The translations under genes were made by a program, and so were the position numbers. Source: Pyrocephalus nanus (taxonomy: Eukaryota; Chordata; Aves; Passeriformes; Tyrannidae). From it: a stretch of 64,000 bases of DNA. Below are positions 1-12,187 of this stretch, piece by piece. The stretch spans positions 38,527,866-38,591,865 of the forward strand of contig CM076261.1 in the NCBI GenBank assembly GCA_038380795.1, read 5' to 3'. Each line of letters opens with the position of its first letter. The stretch's first letter is position 1. The notes below the pieces were generated by a model. That model was not told the DNA's origin and made no database searches. It saw only the letters and a program-made list of their open reading frames with translations.

Positions 1-3000
1 TCTCCATAATGTCCTTCATTCTCTGCTTTGTGCTAAGGATATGTATTGACTTTGCAGAATTGCTGTAGCAAGCTGTAAATGATGTATTGAAAGAAAAATC
101 CCTGCCCTGTTCCCATAGAGAGAACATGAACAGTGCTGGGCAATCAGAGTTATGCTGCATTTTGTATTGTGACATTCAGTGCAAGCACGAAAAGCAGCCC
201 AAGCACAGACGTCACTGACATAAGTTCTGACAATAGAGGCCTGTTCCTTTTAATATTCATATAGAGACATCTGAAGTGTTTTTCCTTCTTCACTTTATTT
301 CTTTTCTACTAGCCTCTGTGATCATGCATAAGGAGAAAACAATCCTTCATTACTTACAATTCTATCACTGCAGACAAGGGTGCAACTAGTAATTTGACAA
401 TTGCTTGTTTATCAGCCACCATACTACCTGTGATTTGTCCACAGTAAACAAATCATATCCTGTGGTACAGGTACCACAGAAAACAATTAACTCCTTTTGC
501 CTAACTGGTGCAGTTAGACATACTCAGAATTGTTTTACTAAATGGCTGGAAGAGCAGAAAATCTGCTATTCAGCATTCCATTAGAAATGCTGTGGGAGAA
601 AAATTGTTAATAGTTGTAGAGGTATAATAATACAGTTATGTGTATTTTGCATTTGGAAATTCCACATGCCATATGTTAAAAATAAGCAAAATGAAATGGT
701 GCAGTCAGGGAGAGGTCAGGACTAGGCCAAGGTGACAAGGCAGTTCCTTGGCAGCTCCCTCTGAATCTTTCAGCCATGCAAGCCTCCTGGTGACCTCCAC
801 ATGGGGTGAAATTTTGGGATGTGAATAGGACTCTGTGAACTTTCTTGCTTCTGTCTTGAAACCAAATCAGGTTTCAATCTAAACTAATAAAGTCCAGAGT
901 CACCCTTGGGATTCCCTGCCACTGCTGAGGAGTTTTAAAGCCTCAGTGTGAAGGAAAAGCTGATGCATCTGTCAGCAGGAGAAAAGATAGTGTTTTCCTC
1001 AGTGACTCCAGATGACAAATTACTGTCCTGAAGATACTGATAGAGTAGACCATGATCATGGTCTCTTTAGCAGAAATAAAAGTCCATGTTCAATTTAGTG
1101 TCTCCCTTTTGAACAGCCATTGAGAAAGAAGATGCTGAGTCCTACAGAACTTCCAAGAAACAAAAGAATAAAACAAGGCTAAAATGGTAAACTAATATTT
1201 ATATTTAAGAAGAAGTGGAAGAGACAAACAAAGGCTTTATTTTAAAGATGAGGAGACTGACCAAAACAAGGCTGTGCTTCCAGATGGCTACTAGGTTTGA
1301 ATATACTCTTGAATAAGGTTTTCCTTAAGTAATATAGAAGAGAACCCTGTCATATTGGTCTCCCCCTACCCTACATAAGCAATGCAGAATATAAATCTCT
1401 GTATTAAGCGAACTCAGGCAAAACAATGAAAGGAGCAAAGAGGGAGGAAATCCCTCTTTTCTGAAAACTTTACAAAGTTTTTCTGACAGTGGTAAGCGCA
1501 GGTAACCCCTTGAGAAGGATTAAAATCAGGCTCTTGTCTTGAGCAAGTCCTGGGCATCTATCACTGGTTGCTTGGAAGAAAAGGAGACTGAAGGGCAAAA
1601 GAAAGGCATGTGATAGAGAAGGTTGTGTCTTCGAGCCTGCTAAATGACAGATTCCAAGATACATCTGTATACCTGTGACAGAACAGGTACAGCCATATCC
1701 ACATCTTTGTATGATGTGTTGTTGTCATTTTAAGTTCTCCACTGGATTTTGTGTGCACACACACTTTTTAAACAGACTGTACAGCACTGAGGAGTTTCAC
1801 CACTGTAGCACATGACATTCTGGGCTTTTTTGGATACAAGTAGAGCTGGTATTCTTCTATGTGGACATGACAACTTGAAAGCTATTCCTATTACTGGTTT
1901 AGTCACATTTTACAAAGATGGATGTGATTTTATGACCAGACATATTCCTTTCACCACTCTTGTTAAATATGCATTGCCTTGCTATGTCACCACTTCAACA
2001 ATGTGCAGTTTTGTTTTATTGCTTTGGAATCTTACTGCTTTTGGATGACTGCCTCATTTTATCATTTGGCATATGAAACTCTTTTTAATTAATATTCACT
2101 TTTTCCCTTTCTCAAATAGACTCTGTAGCACTCTTAAAAATTGTTGCATTTTGAAAAGCTGTGATTTATTGCACAGTAAAAACCAATAGAGTTTAGGTCA
2201 TGATTAACTATAAAAGCAAGTCAGTGGTTAAATGAACACCCAGTATTCAAAAAAGCCACAGACATGCTAAAAAAATCACATCATATTTATTCCGCCAACA
2301 TTTTCTGGTGCCAATATCCCATTCTAGTATTTGCAAAAAGCGAGTGTTTCCTGTTAGTTGACTCTAAAGTGATACCGCAACACAGTCTATGTCTGAAAAA
2401 TCACAAAACTTTCTGTTTGTCAGAAGAATAATGAACAGAGCTGGATAAAGTGATGCAGGGGTATAAGACAGAAACATAAAAGCTGTTGTATGACATGCAA
2501 TGACAACATAAAAGTGGCAAATAGTTGTTTCCCAGCTTTCTACTCTCTTGTTCCTTCACCTCTGTCATTTAGGTAACTTATAACTCATTTCTTGTTTCAG
2601 TTCTGAAAGACAGAAGACTATATGAACACATAAGCAATATCCATATATAATGCTTTGCCTTCCAAGTCTTCCTTGTAGGAGAACAGTATAAATAGCTTGC
2701 AGCATACAAAAATCTCTTGTTCAAACAGTGATAGCAAGATGCTTCTTTAATCTTTTGGAAAGCCTCTAAATTTTAAAACTGCTCAGCTTGCTGCATTCAT
2801 TAGTATTTTTTTATTCTGTTTGCATGGTTTTAGAATTATGTGTAGTAGGTGGCAGGGACACCATCAAGAATTGGAGAGGAAAGCTTAACATCCTTCATGT
2901 AAAGGACATTTAGTCACAACTGTGCCTAATAAAAGGCTCTAGATTCAAGAATTGATTTTTATGGTTCATGTAAGTTTTGAGAGTTAGGTTCAGTTTCTTT

Positions 3001-5239
3001 AATTTAAAATTCTAAATTTATTTTATGCTTTTAAAGAAGGAGTTGAGATACTTCTTCATCCACCTCTTCTGTACATGAACTATGCATGTGAATATTTGAA
3101 ACCTTGTCTCATTTTTCCTGAAAATGCTTGGTGGTTGAAAACATGAGACGGGTGAATTGATGGACACACTCTTTGCAATGTACTCTCAACTCTGATTTCA
3201 GAGGCACGGGAGAGCACTCTTCAGATTATGTGATTCAGCTGTGTATTCAGAAGGGGAGAACGAAACAGTGATAATGTAAGTTTGTCTTATTTTACTGTAT
3301 GTCACAGTAACATGTCTTAGAAAAGATAAGTCATAGGCACATTAGTGAATCATGTCCCTGTGAAGGAAGACAACACATGAGGCCAAATTTAGAGTATGTA
3401 GATAATCTGCTTTAGTAAACAAAATGGTTGGATAACCCATTTGCCTATATATGTGAAACTGAGGTGTTCATGTATTAAATGCATGGATTTTTTTCTAGTG
3501 CTTACTTTGTATATCATGGAATTTTCTTTGGTTTTCTGTGTCATATATGAGTGCTGCATTATATACTATATATTGATCCTAAATTATAAACTTAAACAAT
3601 AGATAGTATCTGTATTTTATTTTCTTGGTACTGTGGTACATGCAATAATCAAAGAACATCCACTGCAGTTGCTATTCCATTAAAGCTGTCATACTCATTT
3701 TATTCTGATATTTTTCCCCTTACTGCAGTCCAGCTCAGGGGTAAAAACAAACTCACAGACTACACTCAAATGCAAACTTTTCAAATGGCATCTGTTTAGC
3801 CTTTAAGATTATAATCAGACTTATTCTGAGAATACTACACTAAAGCAGAGTAATGGAGATATGTGTGTATACTACAAGAAGCAAGTGCATTGCTTCAGTA
3901 AGCAGCTCAATTCTAGGAACAGGTCGTTGTTCTTGCAATCAGACTCCCATCAGTAATGGTGTACTGATAACTTTCTAGGAAATTATTACAAGTATTCTGT
4001 CCTAGTATTAGGGAGAAGTGGTGCTAAGGGGCATGTTTTGCCTTATCATTTTCAGAAGTGTGCCAAGTCTCTGAGGCTGACCAGTGATGCTGACGAAGGC
4101 CATTTCTGCCTCCTCAGACTGTTACACTAAAAATGCTCAATCAGCCACAGGAGCCCAAAGATGAACACGGATGAAACTGTGAGAGCATCGCAAGGCTTCC
4201 CAACACACCCAAATATTCATTTATCATAGCTGTAATTCATCATTTGTTTTGGGCACTTTGCCAGAATACAAACTTCCAACAATTTCTCTCCAGAAATCTG
4301 ACTGCCCTTTTTGTCTTGTAATGTTGAAGTGACTATGTTACTATCAATATAAAAAAAGTGGGGCCAGAAAACTAGCCAGTGAGACCTTAGTTCTGCAAAT
4401 AATCATTTGTGTAAATTTGGAGAGAAGGGAAAAAAAAAAAAAATAACAAAAAAATCCAAACTAAATCTTGACTTGTAGTCTGAATCTCGATCTCAAGATC
4501 TAATTGTTGAGGGACTGGCAGTGTCCCAGGTAATCAATAATGAGATTTAAAGTCTCCTACTGCCAGTCATTGTGTTGGCCACTGACTGCTGGGGCACAGC
4601 TCTGCTCTGAGCTTAGTGAAGTTGCTTGAGATTTACCAATTTAACTGAGATGGGGAATGGGCTCTGTGCTGGCAGCAAAAAGGAATTATTACTACAGGGA
4701 GCTATTAGAGAGGTAATAACCTTCTCATACCCAAGTGGACAAGTTTCCCTATCTTTTTCACATAAACACGTCATCAAAGTTGGTACAAGTTTGCTGTCTT
4801 CCCAGACTGTGCAGAAAGATGAAGGCTAGCACAGGGATGGCATAAGAAATACGTGCCCTCCTAGTTGCTTGAGGTCAAGATTCAGGAGAACTGGTAGGCA
4901 GAAAAGATGCCTTGTCCTGCCTCTGCCTTTGCTGCCGTTTTTCTGTGGATGGCGAGTATTTCAGCAAGCCTGGCAGCTTTTATGAACACTAAAATGATCT
5001 TTAAAACTGGATGTAAAACCCCTTTATTATTTGGTTGTTTTTCCAAAGTCTTACACGAACCCTTCAGGAAACTGTACTGTTTGCCCTTGTAAAAGTAGCT
5101 CTGCCATTACTCTCAGGATGTTTATTAACTAAAATCGAGCCTTCTAAAGAAATTCAGCTTTCATCTCCATACCCTTTTTTCTTAAATAAAGGAACGCTTC
5201 GTCTCTCTGGTGTGACTTTTGGTCTACCTCAGCAGCCCA
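1..5239. other. AT-rich noncoding stretch upstream of the CpG island
   Basis: I see no gene here that I can support. The longest open frames are under 80 codons and none resembles a known protein. The stretch holds one exon-like segment (3202-3275, listed separately), an 18-bp perfect palindrome (1047-1064) and an A-rich run near 4430-4443. No CR1 or LTR sequence is recognisable. It would be the 5' flank of the gene that starts at about 5.5 kb, or an intron of a longer transcript if the exon-like segment is real. Confidence 0.6.
3202..3275 (+). other. Candidate 74-bp internal exon (unproven)
   Basis: The segment is preceded by a usable acceptor: a branch-like CTCAAC about 15 bases upstream, then TCTGATTTCAG ending at 3201. 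It is followed by the donor GTAAGTTT starting at 3276, which matches the donor consensus at its first six positions. One reading frame (phase 0, starting AGG CAC GGG) is open across all 74 bases and gives about 24 residues beginning RHGRALFRLC. The other two frames have stops inside the segment. I do not recognise the peptide. The segment lies 2.2 kb upstream of the CpG island on the same strand as the proposed first exon, so it could be an untranslated exon of a longer alternative transcript, an exon of a different gene, or a chance pairing of splice sites. Only the splice sites and the open frame are seen; expression is inference. Confidence 0.25.
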
Positions 5240-5383
5240 TTCTCTGGCAGTCCGTATGGTGATCCTCCCGAGATGTAACCCGCCCCGTAGAAGGGAGACA
5301 CGGAGCTGCTCTGCCATAGCCGGGGAGCTGGGTGGGATCCTGGGGCAACAGCTGCGGAGGAGGGGGGGGTTCCCCGGGAAGGA

Positions 5384-5431
5384 GGGCGGGAGGGGGGGCG
5401 GTGCAGGAGGGCGCAGCTCCCCGGCACCAAT
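5384..5431 (+). promoter_or_regulatory. GC boxes and CCAAT box of the core promoter
   Basis: Two GGGCGG cores (5384-5389 and 5396-5401) lie in a G-rich run, followed by CACCAATCG with CCAAT at 5427-5431 in plus orientation. In vertebrate promoters Sp1-type sites and a CCAAT box bound by NF-Y usually lie 50-150 bases upstream of the start site. That would place transcription start at roughly 5470-5560 on the plus strand. The sites are seen directly; the start position is inference. Confidence 0.5.
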
Positions 5432-5479
5432 CGCCTCTCGCAAGTCCCCGCGGTAGCGTCGGACCCGCCGCGATATCCG

Positions 5480-5784
5480 CGGGCAGCCGAGCCAGGGGGA
5501 GAGGCGGCCACTGCCAGCGGGGGCAGCTCCGGGGAGCAGGGCGGCCTCGGGGCTCCCTCCTCCTCCTCTTTCTCCTTCTCCTCCTCCTCCTTCTCCTCCT
5601 CCTCTGCCGCGCAGCCCCGCGCAGCCCCCCCAGCCCAGCCTCCCTCCGCAGCCAGAGGCAGGAGCGAGCGGCAGCTCCCTCCGCGGTAGCGGAACAGGGG
5701 GCGCGGTGATGTGAGGAGCGCACCCGGCAGAGGAGGGAAGTCCCGTCGCCAGGAAGGCAGCCAGGAGCTCCTCCACGCTGCAAG
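5480..5784 (+). other. Putative untranslated first exon of an unidentified plus-strand gene
   Basis: This is a GC-rich segment just downstream of the GC and CCAAT boxes. It ends in CTGCAAG followed by GTAACC at 5785, a good donor at the expected distance from the promoter. It has a CTC/CTT-rich stretch at about 5560-5605, which reads as poly-leucine in one frame and poly-arginine on the other strand; this is a composition effect. The ATG-started frame at 5332-5709 (125 codons) closes before the donor, so the exon most likely carries only 5' UTR. The left end is a guess based on promoter spacing. Everything to the right would then be first intron for at least 58 kb, which is common for neural adhesion and receptor genes in birds, but I cannot name this gene. 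An alternative donor is CTGCAG followed by GTGTAC near 6130. Confidence 0.45.
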
Positions 5785-5833
5785 GTAACCGGACCTCTCC
5801 TTCGCGGACTTTTCCTTCTGCCTTTTTCATTTT

Positions 5834-6008
5834 CCTCTCTTTGCCCCCCCCCCCAAAAAAAAAAAAAATCTCTTTATTTTGTCTCTTTTTTTTCTTTCTT
5901 TCTTTCTTCTCCTCTACTTTTTCTTCTTTTTCTTCATTTTCGTCTGAGGGTTTTGGATTTCTTTTTTTTATTTTAGTTGTTGCTTTTATTATTTTTTTTT
6001 CCTCCTCT
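5834..6008. repeat. Polypyrimidine tract with C11-A14 junction inside the CpG island
   Basis: A run of 11 C (5844-5854) is followed directly by 14 A (5855-5868). About 140 bases of almost pure T/C follow on the plus strand, with TTTC repeats and TTCTTC blocks. The tract starts about 50 bases after the proposed first-exon donor. Such strand-asymmetric tracts can form triplex or R-loop structures and are also prone to length polymorphism and assembly error. Any function is inference. Confidence 0.7.
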
Positions 6009-7010
6009 CCCCGACTCCGTAGCTGTCCAACCGCAGTCAGAGGGCGAGGAGGAGGCTGTAGCGAACGGAGCGAGCCCACACCCGGGTCGCTCTGGAGTTT
6101 GCCTGGGACAATCTTTCCCCGCTCTCTGCAGGTGTACTGCCAGGCGGGCAGAGCAGGGCAGGGCAGGGCAGAGGTGGGCACGGAGCGTCCCGGCGGCGCG
6201 GCTGTCCGTCGGGAGCCGGGAGCAGGTCGGAGAGGCGGAGAGGGGGCAGAAGGAGGCGCCTGGGGCGCGGAGCGGCTCCCTCCAACTTTCCTGAGGGGGA
6301 GACGCCGGGGAGCCGCCTCGGGGATTTCTGCAGAACGAGAAAACCCTACGGAAAAAGCTGTGCATGTGTGGATGCGTGGGGATGCTGTGCAGCAGGAGAT
6401 GGAAACTATCCCTCCCGCCCCCTCGCCGTGGCTCCAGAGGAAGAAGCGCCCTCCCCAACTCCGGGGGGTGTCCGGGGGCTCCGGGGCTCGGCGGGCGCTG
6501 CGGGAGCGGCGCGGAGGGGTGCGGAGTAAATGGTACATGTTAAAAGATACGGAAGGAAGAGACCCAGTGGCTGGGACATAAATCAGGCAGAATATATGGG
6601 GAGTTGATGAGAATAGGTCTTTTCACCCTTAAAAAAAAAAAAAAAAAATAGCTACTTTGGAAGAAAAAGAGGAGGCTGATTATTGGCATCCAGCTCTGAA
6701 ACCCAGGCAGCTGATGCTGAAGGGAGCCAAAGGGAGCAGTTCTTCTTGGTTTAAAAACAGCAAGACAGTCTCTGCCAAAGATTGCTGTAAACACTGAATA
6801 AAGATTTCATTGTGGCATGGTGTGACTGGAATAATTAGGCAGTTAATTGTTCATTCTGATCTTAAAGTGCAGTAATCAGTCGGGCACAGTAGGAAAAATA
6901 CGGGGGAAAGGGAGGAAGAATAGCAATAGGAAAATTATAGGAAAATGTATCACTTTTTCCTCTTTTGCAGTTTTTTTGTTGTTGTTGGGGTTTTTTATGT
7001 GTGTTGCTTT

Positions 7011-7042
<32 letters not shown>
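7011..7042. repeat. Compound microsatellite (TG)8(AG)8
   Basis: Eight TG units (7011-7026) run straight into eight AG units (7027-7042). Likely length-polymorphic. The (AG)8 half is purine-only on this strand. Confidence 0.95.
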
Positions 7043-7043
<1 letters not shown>

Positions 7044-7650
7044 CTGGGAGCACGTGGATCCTGGTATATTTAGGTAGAGAACACCTTTGTAAAGCTGGGG
7101 TGTAATTGTGCTTTTGCTGCCACTGTGTCAATATCATTTTGGGCTGGACCAAATCAAGTTATGAGACTTAAAGAAATCCTATTTTATGGAAATGAAATCT
7201 GAAGATGCCTGGAGAATGAACATCTTAACTAGATTGACTAATACCAATTAATGCATTTTACTTATGTGTGCACTTTATTGCCAGCTCAGCAGGGATGAAA
7301 GCTAATGGTGCCAGCTTTTGTGCTGCTCTAAGACATTTCTCAAGCAGGCACACAAAGCTTTAATGGTAAACTGTTTGGAGTTTTTAACGCTATGATTGTG
7401 TTCCTGTTCCACTCAAGTTTCTTGCAGCGGTGACTCTTGTGGCAATCTAATGAAATGATCTCTCTTGTTATGCTGTGTTAGCTATTCCCTGTGACACAGC
7501 AGGAAGTTATAACCTGTGTGTGTTTGTACTGGAGGTGGTGATAAGTTGTTGAGCAAGATGCACTTATAGAATATGACTTACTGATATTAACTGGAAGATG
7601 GCACTCTAGGCAAAAATTGCTTTTCTCTCCTATATAGCATGTTTTTCCAT

Positions 7651-7670
7651 ATATGTATATATATATATAT
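7651..7670. repeat. Short TA-rich dinucleotide repeat
   Basis: An imperfect TA repeat of about ten units with one TG interruption, in AT-rich DNA. Confidence 0.85.
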
Positions 7671-10600
7671 TCTTGCTAAAGAAGAATTACCGTGAATTAA
7701 CTCTCAAAAAGGATAGAAAGGTGTTATGTTTAAAAATAAAGTAAAATTTAAAAAAATTAAAAAGCAGTCCATAGTAATTTAAGCAAAGTAAAAAAATTGC
7801 TTATAGTCAAATTGTAAAGGAAAAGATTCATCCTTTGTATAACTTCCTTGACTTTAGAATAGGTATGTGAAAGACTTATTTGGCTGGGAGCCATCTATGT
7901 AGCCTGCCCATTCATCATAAAAATAGAAATAAACATACTGGAATTGGGCAAGGTTTTAAAATTAATTCAGTTACGTATAATTTGTCACCACACATGCAGA
8001 AATCGAGGAGCTACCCATCACAGAAAAAAAAAAAGGGGGGGAGCTTTTATTTGACTCTGAGAAGCAAACAACTTGTTATATTTTGTTGAAACTGCATTTG
8101 TTGAAGGTTTTGACCTGCATTTTCTGAGCTTTTTATGGAAAAACAAGTGGAGAAAACATGAAGCGTGTTGCCTATCTAACATTCCAAAACTAATATAAAA
8201 CACTGCAATCTTTGCTGAGGTCACAGAGTTTAGAAGAGCAAGGACAGAATGATGGCTCCAGAATTTTGTGATGGTAAAAACATCACTTAACAAGTGATGG
8301 GCATGAAAGGGCCAATGGTAAGATCCACTTTACAAGCTTTTTATTAAGCTGTTGAATGTGCTCTCCCCTACCACAGTGATACTCAGTATTTTGTCTGTGA
8401 AGAGTATTCCTGACTTAATAGTAAGCTGTACTGAAGGAATGTCTTCAAGACATTTACTTACTTAGTGGGCGATGTTGGTAGCTTTACTTGCACCAGTGTA
8501 CTCTGAGAAACCTAAGAATGTTCTACTCTTCTTACAGAAATCCAAAAAGTGTAGTGACAAATGATCACATAAGATACTCTACTCAAGTTTCTGCTTGCAA
8601 TGTTCTATCAGAGAATGTTTCTAAACATTTGCATGGTGTACCCCTTGCACAAATGCCACATTAAACTGTAAAATAATTTGAAGGGTAATAAAAAGATTTT
8701 GAGAGGAATCTGAAATGCAAGTGGCTCCCCATCTCTGTAATAAAATGCATTGAAAATACACTTTGATCATCACAGTAAGTTAGGTAAGAAGTCTTTCTTG
8801 CATTGTTATAACATGCTTTGGAAAATACACAGAGGATTATACACTTCCAATCAAGGAAAATATTTTGCAACAAACTGTAGTTAAATCCTGGATACTGTCT
8901 TATACCTAAAAGTTGTTGGAAATTCATAGTACATCTTTGTAATAAAATTGCATTGTCACAGATATAATTGTTATTCATAACAAGGAGTATCACAAACAGA
9001 TTCCATTCCTTTAAGTATTGAGTCTCAGTCAGGCCAATTATGACTAAATTACTGCATGTTCTCTGCTGTATCAACTAATTAAAGGGTAATTAATAAAATG
9101 ATAATTTCATTCCATGGCAATGTCTACATCTGGTTGTCATAGCAGAGATTGTTTGACATATGGTTAAATGGTCAGACACTACATTGTATGAATGCAACAT
9201 TTGCACAGAACACCTGGCAAGCCAGAGGAATTTTAACCCTTAAGACATGAATTTCAAGAATCTGTGTCAATGTGTTATTAGACTGGTTTGCTTATTCTCT
9301 CCTCCTAGTCTTCTTACACCTTTAAGAATATTTAGTTCTCCAAGTTAATTTAAGTAACCCTCTTGGGATACTAGAAGAGTGGGTAGATGGCTTGAGATAT
9401 TACATTGGAAATGAAAGATAAAATAGTACTGACTTGTCTGTGGGAAATAAAATAGGTGGTTCTAAATTAACTTCTGAGAAGAGACACTCCATTGGTTCTT
9501 GTAATACTGGAAGCTTCCCCTTCAAGAAAAATCAGGCTGAAATTAGCATGGAGAGAAAATTATCTTTTTTTTTTTCCTAGATACAGTGTTATGCCAGGAT
9601 TAAGACTGAGATTGTGGTCACAACAGCATGAGAAAATCTGCATTGCAGCCTTCCTTCACTGTACCTGTCATATGTAGATAAAACAAAACTTATCAAGGAC
9701 AGGAACCATAGAATTTACACATGCCAAAGAAATGAAAAAATATTCTATCAAGTCAACAGATTATATGAATAAGCAATTCTCCTGTAGGTAGCTGATGTAC
9801 AAAATAAGATGGACACACTCAGAAGTGTCAGTGGTTGAAATTTTCAGATTTTAGCTTAAAGGAATATCCCTTAAGCCTCTGCCATTGTCTTGATGAATTT
9901 CAACAACTGCTGTTTCAAAGTATGCAAGACTGTATTTCTGTCCTTTAAAATCCTAAACTCTAAGAAGTGATACTTAAACATAAGTTAAATGACAGTTTCT
10001 TATCTATACTGGGTCAAGATGAATCCCTCATAAAACTAAGAACAAGAAATGAAGTAACGGGCATAATGTTTTCCTTCTCCTTAGGACAAAAAAAAATGCT
10101 TTAAAAAAAAGGGGGAAAATAGCTAGTGCTTTTTCACAAACAGAGCAAAGTAAAAAGGATGTAGTAAACTGCAGGAAGACATGAAAGTCTGTCTTTTCCC
10201 ATGCCAATGACCCTCAATGAACAGTTTCCCCAGTGAATAGTCAGGGCTGCTCATCACCTCGCGTGGTCAGGTGCAGAGCGTGGCCGGTGGTGGTTATAAA
10301 GCGCTGCTTGTCCATCTCTCTGAGAGCCTGAGTCCTGCTTCTTGAGAATTTCCAAGCGCATGGATCCATCTCATTTTCATTCTACCCATGTAGCTCATTA
10401 ACACCTGGAAAATCTTTTATAGCATTTAACTACATCAGATGCACTGTCCGGCACATGTTTTCTTAATAGGGCTTTCACTGTGGTATTGTCAAAGAGCCCT
10501 TATGTCACAGCTGGGAACATGAATCTGTCATGTCAGTTCTGTACCTTGGTTTAGACAGTAATAGTGTATGAGTGTGTTTTATGGAGGAGCTGAACATGCC

Positions 10601-12181
10601 CATATACTGTGTTAGCAGGGAAGAATGTGGAGCTTGTTCTCCTAAATAAAGATTCAGGCTGGTGCTAGTAGAGTACTTTGTACCATTTAAACACTGCTGC
10701 CTCTAAGGCATTGCACTTACGGAAAGGGAAGTTTGAGGCAAGCAAGACACATCTTAGTATTTTAGTGATGCGATGCTGCTAGTTAACGATATGTCATCAT
10801 TTACATTTCAGTAGGAAAAAAATTGCCAGAGGTTTCTAACTCAACAGAAACAACCAGAAGTTGATATGAAAGGCCTTACCCTGGGAATATTTGTTTTTAA
10901 AACAAGTTTGATTAAATATATTTGGCAATATAAGAAGAAGGGGAAGAGAAGTAAATGTTTTCTAATTCCATATGGTTTTTGTGCCCATTAGATCACTGTA
11001 AAACCTAGCTTTAAATAGATTACTTTGTAGCTCTGTAATCAGAATGCCTTGGGTAATTAAAAAAAGCATAGAACTATGAAAACTGACAGCAACACATGTA
11101 TAAGACCTACTTTTTTCAGAGGAATTTTTAACATACTTACATACATTTCATCTGCAAGTTAAACACTTAAAATTCACCAGCTACAACACTACCAACTGTG
11201 TCATGATGGCATTCCGAAAGATAGAACCCCCATTTGAAAAGTGTTTGCAGACTTAAGAAACCATAACTGTCATAAGAGAGTTGAATGGGGTCCTCATTTA
11301 AAGACTGAATGGATGAAAGGAGCATTTCATGCAGTCACAGGAGGTTCCAATTTTTAAACTACTTCTTTTGCTTTGAAAAACATAAGTATATTTCATATGC
11401 TAGGAAATAAATTCAAGGTACACTACCAAATTTATTCTGTATGTTTAAAGTATTTGTCTGAGATGGTTTTTGTAATGGCTCTTCAAAGGCTTAGCATGCA
11501 AGGGTTGATACCCCAAACCATAACCAGTCCAAGCTTAAGCTGAGTCAGAGAAACATGGAAGTGTTTGGGTTACAGGACTGCCTTCTCAATTTCCCTCTTG
11601 ATATTCTCCTTTTTGCCTTTATGTCATCTCTTGGTTTTTCTAGAATTGACAGCACTGAGATGCTCTTGTGGGCCCATACCATTAGTTCATGTCCGTGTTC
11701 TCACCAAAGAGGGAAGGAATAGAGCAGGCTTGGGTGCCATGTGGCCCCTGGGGAGAACATGTGAATTTGTTTCTCAGTAAGGCCTTTCTGTAAATTACTA
11801 TACTTTTTTTCAGAAGGACGGATGCCCTTCATATTTTTGTGTGGATACCCAATGGAGCAAGCGCTCACTGAATGGTGGAGGGTTTACCCTACTGAACTAT
11901 GCAGCCCTTGACAGCATAGCCCAAGAAATGCTTAAGGTTTTCAAGTTGAGACCACACCGGGGCTCAATTCTTCTACGTGATTCCTTTTTATCAAATCAAA
12001 GGTAAAAAATAAGTAATTGTAATTGTGGTGTGTTGACCCTGGCTGGACGCATCAAAGCTACTGTATCCCTCCCCTCAGCTGAAAAGGGAAGAGAAAATAC
12101 AATGAAAATACAGGTCAAGGTAAAGACAGGGGGTATCATTCACCAGTTACCATCACAACAGACTTGACTTGCGAAAATTAG

Positions 12182-12187
12182 TTTATT
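12182..12187 (-). terminator. Polyadenylation signal of the solo LTR
   Basis: AATAAA on the minus strand, about 630 bases downstream of the LTR's TATA-like box and about 155 bases before its U5 end. The position supports minus orientation of the LTR. Whether it still works is unknown. Confidence 0.5.

Larger units (their letters stand above)
5240..6540 (+). promoter_or_regulatory. CpG island promoter
   Basis: The GC content and CpG frequency rise sharply from about 5.26 kb, where many CG dinucleotides appear, and fall again after about 6.53 kb. The flanking DNA is AT-rich and poor in CpG. This is the only such island in the window. It contains tandem GC boxes, a CCAAT box and a splice donor, all consistent with rightward transcription. 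There is no clear TATA box, as is usual for CpG island promoters. A long pyrimidine tract (5834-6008) interrupts the island. Several long open frames, on both strands and up to 464 codons, run through it. They are explained by the GC-rich, stop-poor composition and are not called as genes. Bidirectional activity cannot be excluded. Confidence 0.8.
6541..12028 (+). other. AT-rich noncoding stretch, presumed start of the long first intron
   Basis: No exon or gene is recognisable. It contains an A18 run (6631-6648), the compound dinucleotide repeat at 7011-7042, a short TA repeat (7651-7670) and scattered A/T homopolymers. The largest open frame is 137 codons on the minus strand (8661-9074). Its product resembles nothing I know, is rich in residues encoded by AT-rich codons and has no splice or promoter context, so I treat it as chance. 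Presumed intronic because it lies downstream of the first-exon donor. Confidence 0.5.

Noticed and set aside
5332..5709. 125-codon plus-strand frame with a poly-leucine run that looks like a signal peptide or membrane segment
   Set aside because: The leucines come from CTC/CTT repeats in the 5' UTR; the frame closes before the splice donor and has no recognisable similarity.
5144..6538. 464-codon minus-strand open frame across the CpG island
   Set aside because: Low-complexity R/P/G/E/K-rich product produced by GC-rich and polypyrimidine DNA with few stops; no recognisable domain; opposite to the promoter and donor signals.
8661..9074. 137-codon minus-strand frame in AT-rich DNA
   Set aside because: No promoter, splice or similarity support; a few frames this long are expected by chance in 64 kb.
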